A stretch of 6,068 nucleotides of DNA from Acidobacteriota bacterium. Its GTDB lineage: Bacteria > Acidobacteriota > Terriglobia > UBA7540. This document shows, piece by piece, positions 1 through 6,068 of the stretch. The stretch is from NCBI GenBank assembly GCA_021789565.1, contig JAJYJL010000566.1, positions 1 through 6,068 of the forward strand, read 5' to 3'. The position numbers and the translations under genes are program-made. Numbering within the stretch: position 1 is the stretch's first letter; the number at the start of each line of letters is the position of its first letter. The notes beneath the pieces are model-generated. The model was not told where the DNA came from and did no database searches. It was given only the letters and a program-made list of their open reading frames with translations.

Positions 1-686
1 TGGCGGTCGACGTGCGAGCCAAACGACGCTTTCGAGTCATTCGCGTGGATCACTTGCACGTTCTTAAGTCCCACGGTCTTATCAAGAGCCTTGACCGTCT
101 CGCGGAGCCCTTCCGGCGTGTGGATCGCGTAGCCCGCGGCAAAACAGTGCGCCGTGTCGATGCAGGCTCCCACCGGCAATTCCCTTCCCGCCGCCTGGAT
201 GATTTCCGCAACCTCCTCAAAGTTCCGGCCAATCGCCGAACCCTGCCCCGCTGTGTTCTCAATCAAAATCACAAGGCCGCCAAGGTCGAGCACGGCCGCA
301 GCCTGCTTGATGGACTCGGCACAGGTCTTAACCGCTTTTCCGGCACTTGAACCCTTGGCGCTTCCCGGATGCGCCACCAGATAATCCGCGCCAAGCGCGA
401 CCGCCCGGCGAATCTCCCGCCGGAAGGCTGCAACCGACTTCTTGCGAATAGCCGGCTCAGATGAAGCCAGGTTGATTAGGTAGTTGTCGTGGATCACCAG
501 GGGCGCAAGCCCTGATGCCTCGCGCTCCCTCCGGAACCGCCGGCAGTCATCAAGCGCGGGGTCGGCGGCTACCCACCCGCGGGGATTGGCGGAAAACATC
601 TGGAACGTGTCGCAGCCGATTTCCGCGGCCCGCCGCACTGCGTTTTCAATATTCCCGGCGATCGATGTGTGGACGCCTACCCGCAC
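1..686 (-). CDS. nfo: Deoxyribonuclease IV (endonuclease IV, AP endonuclease), C-terminus cut by window edge
   Basis: Nfo cleaves the DNA backbone 5' of abasic sites in base-excision repair, as a cytoplasmic TIM-barrel enzyme with a trinuclear zinc centre. The frame reads 228 codons from a GTG at 686 to the left edge. Visible family motifs are the N-terminal GVHTSIAG (residues 4-11), IHDNYLINLAS (65-75), AHPGS (105-109), LIENTAG (141-147), CIDTAHCFAAGY (175-186) and IHANDSK (213-219). By comparison with E. coli Nfo, the metal ligands are H66, H106, E143, D177, H180, H214 and D227. The codon at the edge begins CA, fitting the next ligand His. The family is about 280 residues, so roughly 55 are missing, including the last Glu ligand. 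The start is GTG at 686 or TTG at 689; an in-frame TAA lies just upstream and no ATG is in frame. A GAGG at 691-694 sits 4 bases from the GTG, which favours GTG. It is divergent from the esterase gene. Confidence 0.95.
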   Translation of the reverse strand, partial: MRVGVHTSIAGNIENAVRRAAEIGCDTFQMFSANPRGWVAADPALDDCRRFRREREASGLAPLVIHDNYLINLASSEPAIRKKSVAAFRREIRRAVALGADYLVAHPGSAKGSSAGKAVKTCAESIKQAAAVLDLGGLVILIENTAGQGSAIGRNFEEVAEIIQAAGRELPVGACIDTAHCFAAGYAIHTPEGLRETVKALDKTVGLKNVQVIHANDSKASFGSHVDR

Positions 687-710
687 CAAACCTCGCTTCT
701 TCGAACGTGC

Positions 711-740
711 ATCTTAACAGAGCGGCTCAAAGCCCGTCAA
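711..740 (-). promoter_or_regulatory. Sigma70-type promoter for nfo
   Basis: On the minus strand a -35 box TTGACG (735-740, five of six matches to consensus) is followed after 18 bases by TAAGAT (711-716, four of six). Transcription would start near 704, leaving a leader of about 15-20 bases that contains the GAGG preceding the GTG start. Position and direction fit the divergent nfo gene. No experimental support; inferred from consensus only. Confidence 0.6.
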
Positions 741-892
741 TTTGCGCGGCAGCCAACTGGAAGACTGAGAAACAAGCAGCCGCCTCATGCATGGGTGCGA
801 AGGCCAAAGCAATCCGCGAAGAATTCTTGTGGCCCTTCGGAGTCTTCACGGAATTGGACCTGGGCGGGCCCGCATGAGATATGGAACCGCAT

Positions 893-908
893 TGTCGGCG
901 CGCCGACA
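893..908. promoter_or_regulatory. Perfect 16-bp palindrome, candidate operator
   Basis: TGTCGGCG at 893-900 is followed directly by its exact reverse complement CGCCGACA at 901-908, with no spacer. The centre lies about 36 bases upstream of the candidate -35 box of the esterase gene and about 72 bases before its predicted transcription start, a distance typical of activator sites for dimeric regulators. It is far (about 195 bases) from the nfo start of transcription. With no loop it would make a poor RNA hairpin, so a protein-binding site is the more natural reading. The cognate regulator is unknown and none is encoded here. Confidence 0.4.
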
Positions 909-936
909 TCTAATGTAATTCTTTAAGAAGCATTCA

Positions 937-966
937 TTGGGTACGCGGCGCCAATCGTGCTAAAAT
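937..966 (+). promoter_or_regulatory. Candidate promoter for the esterase gene, implying a leaderless or near-leaderless mRNA
   Basis: TAAAAT (961-966) matches the -10 consensus at five of six positions and is preceded by TGC, an extended -10 element. A weak -35, TTGGGT (937-942), lies 18 bases upstream. Only nine bases separate the -10 box from the ATG at 976, so transcription would begin at or within a few bases of the start codon. No Shine-Dalgarno sequence lies before that ATG, which agrees with leaderless translation. Inferred from sequence only. Confidence 0.5.
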
Positions 967-975
967 CCAGCCCTT

Positions 976-2688
976 ATGAATACCAGCCCTTGTAAACCGC
1001 AAAACCTTTTTCCCCGCGCTTTAAACATTGCCGCCGTTCTGCTGGTCGCGCTCCTCACTTTGCTGGCGGTTCGCGCCTATTCGGCCCCCCCGGGGCCGGC
1101 GACTAAATTCCAGGTCTCCTTCCCGGCGTCTCTGCACCAAGGGCCGATCACGGGCCGGGTCTTCGTAATCATCAGCCGCACCGACAATGTAGAACCTCGC
1201 TTCCGGGCCGGCTGGTGGGGCGACACGCCGCCCATCTTTGGAGTCGATGTTTCAGCTCTCAAGCCAGGCGGAACGGCCACGGTTGATTCCCGCACACTAG
1301 GATATCCCGCGAAGAGCCTGCGGAACATTCCCGCGGGCAACTATTACGCGCAAGCCGTGCTGAACGTCTACACACGCTTCCACCGCTCCGACGGCCACGT
1401 AATCTGGGCGCATATGGACCACTGGGAAGGACAATGGTTTGCCCGCTCGCCCGGAAATCTTTACAGCCGGGTTATTCCGGTTCATCTCGATCCTCAAGCG
1501 GGTTTCAACATCAAACTCAGCTTAACAAAAGTGATCCCTCCCATCCAGGTTCCCGCCGATACGGCCTGGGTGAAGCACTTCAAGATCGAGAGCCGGCTGC
1601 TCAGCCATTTCTGGGGGCGGCCGATTTATCTGGGAGCGACGGTGCTGCTGCCGAAAGGTTACAGAGAGCACCCGCAAACACATTATCCCGTGGTCTACCT
1701 CCAGGGCCATTTTACCTTGCGGGCTCCCTTTCATTTTCAGACTCCCGGCTTCGGCGACGGCCAGGATTACGGCAGCCGCGGCGCGGCGTTTTCCGACGCC
1801 TGGAATTCCCCTGGCTTCCCAAGGATGATCGTCGTCACCTTCCAGCATCCCACGCCCTACTATGACGATTCCTACGCGGTCAATTCGGAGAACAACGGCC
1901 CTTACGGCGACGCTATCATGAAGGAACTTATTCCCGCCGTGGAAGGACGTTTCCGGGTGATTCGCCGGCCATACGCCCGCGTTCTTACGGGCGGATCGAC
2001 AGGCGGATGGGAATCGCTGGCGTTGCAGGTTTATCACCCGGCCTTCTTTGGAGGGCTCTGGTGCTTCTACCCGGACCCGATCGACTTCCGCAACTATGAT
2101 CTGGTCGACATCTACACGGATAACAATGCTTTTTACGTTCCCGGGCGGTTCTGGCTGGCCCCCGAGCGCTATATCCTGCGGGACGCCAATGGCCAGCCGG
2201 AGGTGTCAGTCCGCGAGTTTAGCCGGCTTGAGGCGGTGCTCGGCAGCCACGGCAGGTCCACGCAGCAGCTTAACGCCTGGGAGGCCGTTTACGCTCCCGT
2301 AGGCGCCGATGGCTATCCCAAACCGCTTTGGAACAAGCTTACGGGCGAAATCGATCACCAGGTTGCCGACTCCATGCGCCGGCGCGGTTACGACCTGCGG
2401 GCCTATCTCAGCGAGAACTGGCCGCGGATCGGGCCGGAGCTTCTGGGAAAGCTCCATTTTTACGTGGGCGACATGGACAACTATTATTTGAACCTGGCGG
2501 TCTACCGGATGCAGGATTTCCTGGAGAACACCAGCGATCCACCTTATAAGGGATCGTTTGAATATGGCCGCCCCATGAAGGGCCACGGCTGGAGCCCCAT
2601 GTCCGATGCCCAATTACTGAGGGTTATGGCGGACTATATCACCCGGCACGCCCCAGCCGGGGCCGATACGTCAAGTTGGAAATACTAA
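976..2688 (+). CDS. Secreted putative esterase, alpha/beta-hydrolase fold
   Basis: This 570-residue protein is probably a serine hydrolase acting outside the cytoplasm; its substrate is unknown. Residues 1-37 form a signal peptide: Lys7 and Arg14, then a hydrophobic core at about 15-32, with likely cleavage between 34 and 37 (AYSA). Residues about 45-180 form an N-terminal beta-rich module, with WWGDTPP (80-86), IPAGNYYAQAVLN (118-130) and SPGNLYSR (158-165). The hydrolase domain begins near 200 (YLGATVLLPKGY at 218-229, then YPVVYLQGH at 237-245), as in the esterase D / enterochelin esterase-like group. The nucleophile elbow is GGSTG (339-343), Ser341. Asp499 or Asp501 (VGDMDNYY) and His537 (KGHGW) are my suggested triad partners. 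The ATG at 976 is chosen because the signal peptide starts there and a promoter sits immediately upstream; no Shine-Dalgarno is visible. The propeller gene follows after 66 bases. Fold assignment is firm, specificity is not. Confidence 0.82.
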   Translation: MNTSPCKPQNLFPRALNIAAVLLVALLTLLAVRAYSAPPGPATKFQVSFPASLHQGPITGRVFVIISRTDNVEPRFRAGWWGDTPPIFGVDVSALKPGGTATVDSRTLGYPAKSLRNIPAGNYYAQAVLNVYTRFHRSDGHVIWAHMDHWEGQWFARSPGNLYSRVIPVHLDPQAGFNIKLSLTKVIPPIQVPADTAWVKHFKIESRLLSHFWGRPIYLGATVLLPKGYREHPQTHYPVVYLQGHFTLRAPFHFQTPGFGDGQDYGSRGAAFSDAWNSPGFPRMIVVTFQHPTPYYDDSYAVNSENNGPYGDAIMKELIPAVEGRFRVIRRPYARVLTGGSTGGWESLALQVYHPAFFGGLWCFYPDPIDFRNYDLVDIYTDNNAFYVPGRFWLAPERYILRDANGQPEVSVREFSRLEAVLGSHGRSTQQLNAWEAVYAPVGADGYPKPLWNKLTGEIDHQVADSMRRRGYDLRAYLSENWPRIGPELLGKLHFYVGDMDNYYLNLAVYRMQDFLENTSDPPYKGSFEYGRPMKGHGWSPMSDAQLLRVMADYITRHAPAGADTSSWKY

Positions 2689-2754
2689 TCGAGGCGAGGG
2701 CGGCAGCCCAGCAAATCAAGCGTGCGGCTTGGCAGATAGAACTTAAAGTATTGC

Positions 2755-3954
2755 ATGAAGAATATTCTGAGGGCCGCTCACCTGGGAAATGACCTCAACT
2801 CCCGGCTTTCGAAAATTATGAATTCAGCATTGGAAACTTTATTCGGACGGCTGCCGTCCATTCGGAATTGGGTGTTGGCGATTCTGGCTTCGGCGGCCTT
2901 ATTCAACGTTGCCTGCCATAAAACCATTCCTTTGCCCGATCCTTACGTGGCTTTCGCCGTCAATCACGGAAGCGATTCCGTAGCGGCCCTGAATCTGGCA
3001 AGCGCGCAAATCCTGGCGACGATCCCGGTGGCTCCGCTTCCCGACCAAGCCGTGCGGCACCCCAAAAGCCGTGAGATTTACGTGGTTTCAGAATCCGGAA
3101 AAGTGAGCGTGATCGACTTCCCGGGGCTCCGTGTTGTTCACCAGTTCGATATTGGAGCGCGGGCGCAAGACCTTGCCTTCGCCCCGGACGGAGCGGACGC
3201 CTACACCCTCGAACCGGACAAAGGCCAGATTGTTTTTCTCGATTGCGCCGCTCAGAAGGAAATTGCCCGAGTCCAGGTTGCGCCAGGCCTAGCGCATCTG
3301 GCGCTCACTCCGGACGGCAAGACCCTGGTGGTGAGCCAGCCGGCCGCCAATCTGCTCTTTTTCGTGAGCACGGCGGAAAAGAAACTGCTCGGATCCGTTC
3401 AAGTCGGCAAGTCGCCCGGGCCGCTGGTTGTCTCTAGTGACGGGTCTGAAGTTTTCGTGGCCGATACCGGGGAGGAAAAGGTTTCCGTGGCGGAGATTGT
3501 TCCCCGCACGATTCTTGCACATATCGAGCTTGGCTCACGGCCCAGCGGATTAGCGCTGAAGCCGGACGGAGGGGAGTTATTTGTTCTGAGCGACCAAGGG
3601 TCTAACATGACCATTCTGGACGCCTCGCATGATAACGTTGAGCAGGTGCTTCCGACCGGACAGGACCCCGCAGCCGCCGCGTTCAAGAGCGACTCAAGCG
3701 TGATGTACCTGGCAAACGCCGGCGATGGCTTCGTAACCGCCTTCGACCTGACTGACCGCAGCGTCCAGAGCACAGCCCATGTGGGCGTCGAGCCCCGTGC
3801 ACTGGCCTTAACCCCCGATGAAAGATTCCTGGCGGTGGCGGACAGCGCTTCCGGCAATTTGGCCATCCTGCGCACAGCGCCGCTGACCATGGTAACCACG
3901 GTACCGGTAGGGTCCGATCCTGTGGACGTTATCGTGCCAGGGTGGAAAAAATAA
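2755..3954 (+). CDS. Exported YVTN-type beta-propeller repeat protein, possible lipoprotein
   Basis: This protein of up to 399 residues is a repeat scaffold of the YVTN / lactonase-like beta-propeller superfamily. Such proteins serve in binding or, less often, as enzymes; no catalytic residues can be assigned. A hydrophobic segment at about 38-53 ends in FNVAC with Cys54, resembling a lipoprotein signal, but Asn at -3 departs from the usual lipobox. From residue 62 the rest is eight repeat units, with PDG-like turns and Asp at 145, 187, 229, 271, 313 and 355. The start is uncertain. The ATG at 2755 gives a long 53-residue leader, while the ATG at 2818 (Met22) gives a normal 32-residue one and may be the true start. 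Neither has a clear Shine-Dalgarno. The 66-base gap from the esterase gene has only a weak 4-bp hairpin (2698-2709) without a T-run, so read-through from the esterase promoter is plausible. Confidence 0.8.
   Translation: MKNILRAAHLGNDLNSRLSKIMNSALETLFGRLPSIRNWVLAILASAALFNVACHKTIPLPDPYVAFAVNHGSDSVAALNLASAQILATIPVAPLPDQAVRHPKSREIYVVSESGKVSVIDFPGLRVVHQFDIGARAQDLAFAPDGADAYTLEPDKGQIVFLDCAAQKEIARVQVAPGLAHLALTPDGKTLVVSQPAANLLFFVSTAEKKLLGSVQVGKSPGPLVVSSDGSEVFVADTGEEKVSVAEIVPRTILAHIELGSRPSGLALKPDGGELFVLSDQGSNMTILDASHDNVEQVLPTGQDPAAAAFKSDSSVMYLANAGDGFVTAFDLTDRSVQSTAHVGVEPRALALTPDERFLAVADSASGNLAILRTAPLTMVTTVPVGSDPVDVIVPGWKK
2938..3942 (+). repeat. Eight tandem degenerate 42-codon propeller repeats
   Basis: Within the propeller protein, units begin at residues 62, 104, 145, 187, 229, 271, 313 and 355. 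The last six are marked by an Asp exactly 42 residues apart, usually in a PDG or SDG turn, followed by a strand such as LVVSQ, VFVADT, LFVLSD, MYLANA or LAVADS. Each unit then has a second strand and a closing stretch like VQVGKSPG, IELGSRPSG or VPVGSDP. The first two units keep the strand pattern but lack the PDG turn, and unit 2 is one residue short. Conservation is at protein level; the DNA is too diverged for recombination to be likely. Confidence 0.75.
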
Positions 3955-4083
3955 GATCAGTATTAAGTGTGAATGACGATGGATTAAGTATTAATAAATG
4001 CAATTGACTATGACATCAAGCTAAAGCGTCACTTCATTCTTTATGCCCTCTTCTTTATCCTTTAGACTTTTCGGGGTTCCGTC
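3955..4083. other. AT-rich convergent intergenic gap
   Basis: This gap separates the 3' ends of the propeller gene and the GH57 gene. By count it holds 47 G or C in 129 bases, about 36%, clearly lower than the flanking genes. It contains a short direct repeat AGTATTAA (3959-3966 and 3987-3994) and the 8-bp palindrome TATTAATA (3989-3996). I found no GC-rich hairpin followed by a T-run on either strand, so no intrinsic terminator is called. The low G+C alone is what a non-coding spacer often shows. Confidence 0.6.
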
Positions 4084-6068
4084 TCACCAACTTTGCAGAT
4101 TCTCCGAAAGTTCGAGCCGCAGCCAGCCATCCTGCGGCATGATTTGAAGCGGCAGGTCATTCGCCCAAAGCGAAACCTGAAGGTCGAGATTTTCCCCCTG
4201 GGATATTCCCAAAACCTCATATTCCATTTTTACTTCAAAGATCACTGCGAAACTGGCCTGCAACTTTTCGCTGGTGCTTAAAGGCACCCGATGTAGTTCC
4301 TCGCCGCGCCAGAACTCAATTTGGCGGATTGCGCCGTTGCGGATCAGTGCGTGCAGCCGCGCACGGCTGTCGCCATTAATGGTAATCCGGATTTCAAAGG
4401 AAGGGTGCTCCTGGCTGAAGGATGCGCGGAAGTCCAGGCGCAGAAAAACGGCGCTCGCGCTATAGCCATAATAAAGGGCTTCCAGATGATTCCGGACTCC
4501 GTGCATGGAGCCGGAGCTTGTATCGGGAAGGTATAGCCCGGCCCCCAGCCACTCAAAGTAATTCGTTTCAAGACCGTCAATCTCGGGCGCGATGTTTCCC
4601 GTAGGAGGATAATTTACCGCGGCGCCTTTCCTGGATTTTACTGGAATCGCAAGTTCGTCGGGGGCCGAGTCGCCCAGCATGTGGTAAATGTTGCTCAGGT
4701 GCTTGCGGTAGAGGAGATCGAATTCGTCATCGTGCGCGCTCGAATGTTCCGGGCCGTACCACCAGCACCAGTCGCTTCCCTCCGAGATCCAAACTTCATG
4801 CTGGGCTTTCCGGACGCTTTCATCTGTGAGGGTGGTGCGATCCTTGTTCCATTCAAAAAAGCCCCGCGCTTCCGCCAGCAATTCCCAGGCGCGGTTGTCT
4901 TCATCTGCGCCAATCCACACATCGAAGTTCGCATTAATCCAGGACCCGGGAACAACGTGCTCAAGCCTTCCCTGCTCGACCAGTTCCAGAGCCTCGCTGG
5001 CCGTCACGGCCTTCAATTGCGGATCTGCGGCTACTTTCCCATAGAAGGCCTTCAGAAACTCCCGGCCATTGCCGGGATAGAATTCCCAGGCATTTTCGCC
5101 GTCCAGAATAATGGAAATCAGGGCAGGCCGGTCGCCCGTGCTGCGAGCCGCGCTTTGAATTCGCTGGTAGAGGTCTTGGGCGGCCGCGTGCGGTTCCATC
5201 CGCGAATAGACAAATCCAATCAGGTCGGAAAGGGCATGGTCCCGGAAAAAGACCGAGATGTCACGGCTGCCTCCGACAAATCGGTGCGGCCGGTAGAGAT
5301 CCTGCGCATTCTCGACGCCACCGTCGGGATAGCGATGAAAGCCCGCCTGTAGGGACCTCGATAGCACACCCTCGTCCGTCGCGGCCCAGGTGAAGCCTTC
5401 CTGGGCGGCCAGCCGCAGGACTTCATCGGAAACGCTCCCTTCGCTTGGCCACAGCCCCTTGGGACGGCACCCGAAAACCTGTTCATGCAATTCCGCGGCG
5501 GCCCTCAACTGTCCGGCGGCGTCCTCCGGATGGCAAAATCCCCGGCGAGGCAGCCGAACGCCCGGGTGGGACTCAAGCGCGATGTTGGTGTCGCACAAGA
5601 GCGGCAGAATCGGGTGGTAAAAAGGCGAGGTGGAAAGTTCAACTTGGCCCCGTTCGGAAGCCTCCCGGTATTCCTTAAGTATTACATTGAATATTTCAAC
5701 TTCCTTTTTCCGGACTGCAACTTTATCCTCTTCGCTATAGCCTTTTCCCTTCGCAACCAGACCCCGGACGACCGTGTCCGAAGCTAGGTAGATTTCATCA
5801 AACCAGGCAAGTTGAGATAAAACTTGAAGGTCCAGTAAATCTTCCGTTATCAGAAAGCGCGCGGAGCGGCCGCCGGCTTGAAACTTGTCATATAGCTCGC
5901 GAAAACGCGGTAAGCGGTTCACCAGGTTCATGACGTTCACCTGATAGGAGAATTGGACCAAACTTTCGCGTTCCGCTGCGGAAAGGCCGGCTGCGGGTTT
6001 GAAGGCAAGTTCATAGGCTTGCTCGCGCGCTTCATCTCGGGCATACTCTTGTAGTTGTGCGACGAGCG
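4084..6068 (-). CDS. Glycoside hydrolase family 57, amylopullulanase/alpha-amylase-like, N-terminus beyond window
   Basis: GH57 enzymes cleave or transfer alpha-glucans by a retaining mechanism on a (beta/alpha)7 barrel. No signal peptide can be judged, because the N-terminus is missing. The frame is open from the right edge, giving 660 visible residues. A TTG at 5961 would allow a 625-residue reading, but the 35 residues before it (ending KPAAGLSAAERES) match the usual GH57 lead-in, so the gene starts outside. Numbering from the window edge, motifs are STSPFYHPILPLLCDT (145-160), GLWPSEGSVS (204-213) with probable nucleophile Glu209, and ILDGENAWEFYP (320-331) with probable acid/base Asp322. 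SDWCWWYG follows at 431-438. The DGEN-WE and WCWWYG motifs resemble the amylopullulanase-like branch. Residues from about 470 on look like a beta-sandwich tail. The HQP motif near the family N-terminus is not in view. Likely role: glycogen or maltodextrin breakdown. Family is firm; exact specificity is inference. Confidence 0.9.
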   Translation of the reverse strand, partial: LVAQLQEYARDEAREQAYELAFKPAAGLSAAERESLVQFSYQVNVMNLVNRLPRFRELYDKFQAGGRSARFLITEDLLDLQVLSQLAWFDEIYLASDTVVRGLVAKGKGYSEEDKVAVRKKEVEIFNVILKEYREASERGQVELSTSPFYHPILPLLCDTNIALESHPGVRLPRRGFCHPEDAAGQLRAAAELHEQVFGCRPKGLWPSEGSVSDEVLRLAAQEGFTWAATDEGVLSRSLQAGFHRYPDGGVENAQDLYRPHRFVGGSRDISVFFRDHALSDLIGFVYSRMEPHAAAQDLYQRIQSAARSTGDRPALISIILDGENAWEFYPGNGREFLKAFYGKVAADPQLKAVTASEALELVEQGRLEHVVPGSWINANFDVWIGADEDNRAWELLAEARGFFEWNKDRTTLTDESVRKAQHEVWISEGSDWCWWYGPEHSSAHDDEFDLLYRKHLSNIYHMLGDSAPDELAIPVKSRKGAAVNYPPTGNIAPEIDGLETNYFEWLGAGLYLPDTSSGSMHGVRNHLEALYYGYSASAVFLRLDFRASFSQEHPSFEIRITINGDSRARLHALIRNGAIRQIEFWRGEELHRVPLSTSEKLQASFAVIFEVKMEYEVLGISQGENLDLQVSLWANDLPLQIMPQDGWLRLELSENLQSW

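Larger units (their letters stand above)
687..975. other. Divergent intergenic region between nfo and the esterase gene
   Basis: This 289-base stretch has no credible gene. The short open frames through it, for example 727-909 on the minus strand, resemble no family I recognise and have no ribosome-binding site. It holds the two outward-facing promoters described separately and several short perfect palindromes: AAGAATTCTT at 819-828, GCGGGCCCGC at 864-873 and a 16-bp one at 893-908. No structured RNA or riboswitch could be recognised. Confidence 0.6.

Noticed and set aside
12..350. Plus-strand 112-codon frame at the left edge
   Set aside because: It is antisense to nfo, whose metal-ligand motifs are clear on the minus strand. 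The Arg-rich translation is typical of a shadow frame.
727..909. Minus-strand 60-codon frame in the nfo-esterase gap
   Set aside because: It overlaps the nfo -35 region and the 16-bp palindrome, has no ribosome-binding site and resembles no family.
947..952. GGCGCC palindrome inside the esterase promoter spacer
   Set aside because: Six-base GC palindromes are expected often by chance in DNA of this composition; no further symmetry around it.
1522..2037. Minus-strand open frame of 171 codons
   Set aside because: Antisense to the esterase, including its nucleophile motif. No recognisable domain, and no evidence of a ribosome-binding site.
2744..2749. TAAAGT as a -10 box for the propeller gene
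   Set aside because: It lies only five bases from the ATG, and no -35 box sits at 16-18 bases. TTGGCA at 2729-2734 is too close.
3399..3899. Minus-strand open frame of 166 codons
   Set aside because: It is antisense to the propeller repeats. Its Ser/Thr-rich translation is the reverse of the repeat pattern, not a real protein.
4064..4084. AGAC/GTCT inverted repeat flanking the GH57 stop, considered as a terminator
   Set aside because: Only a 4-bp stem with a 13-base loop and no following T-run, so too weak to call.
4681..5352. Plus-strand open frame of 223 codons
   Set aside because: It lies wholly antisense to the strongly supported GH57 gene, covers its catalytic motifs, and its translation resembles no family. 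GC-rich coding DNA commonly leaves long antisense frames.

Overview
The window looks like ordinary chromosome from a moderately GC-rich bacterium. My best guess is Acidobacteriota, based on overall gene style: a GH57 glucan hydrolase, an exported esterase with an Acidobacteria-like N-terminal module, a YVTN beta-propeller and G+C-rich codons. No rRNA or marker gene is present to confirm this. There is no mobile element, CRISPR array, tRNA or phage signature.

Layout. Bases 1-686 (minus strand) hold the first 228 codons of deoxyribonuclease IV (Nfo), an abasic-site repair endonuclease cut off at its C-terminus by the window edge. Bases 687-975 are a divergent intergenic region. It carries a good sigma70-type promoter for nfo (TTGACG-18-TAAGAT), a weaker one for the next gene (TTGGGT-18-TAAAAT with an extended TGC), and a perfect 16-bp palindrome that could be an operator. 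Bases 976-2688 (plus) encode a secreted alpha/beta-hydrolase of the putative esterase type. Bases 2755-3954 (plus) encode an exported, possibly lipid-anchored protein built of eight degenerate repeats, six of them exactly 42 residues apart at a conserved Asp (YVTN-like beta-propeller). Bases 3955-4083 are an AT-rich (about 36% G+C) convergent gap. Bases 4084-6068 (minus) hold a GH57 alpha-glucan hydrolase that continues beyond the right edge. The reading frame stays open to the end of the window, so the in-frame TTG at 5961 is not the true start.

The genes do not form one obvious pathway. Nfo is DNA repair. The esterase and the propeller are both envelope or secreted proteins on the same strand, 66 bp apart, and could be co-transcribed. 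GH57 belongs to cytoplasmic glycogen or maltodextrin turnover and is convergent with the propeller gene. I found no convincing previously undescribed system. The points most worth a second look are the palindrome upstream of the esterase, the apparently leaderless esterase start, the esterase N-terminal module, and the regular propeller with its uncertain start and weak lipobox.
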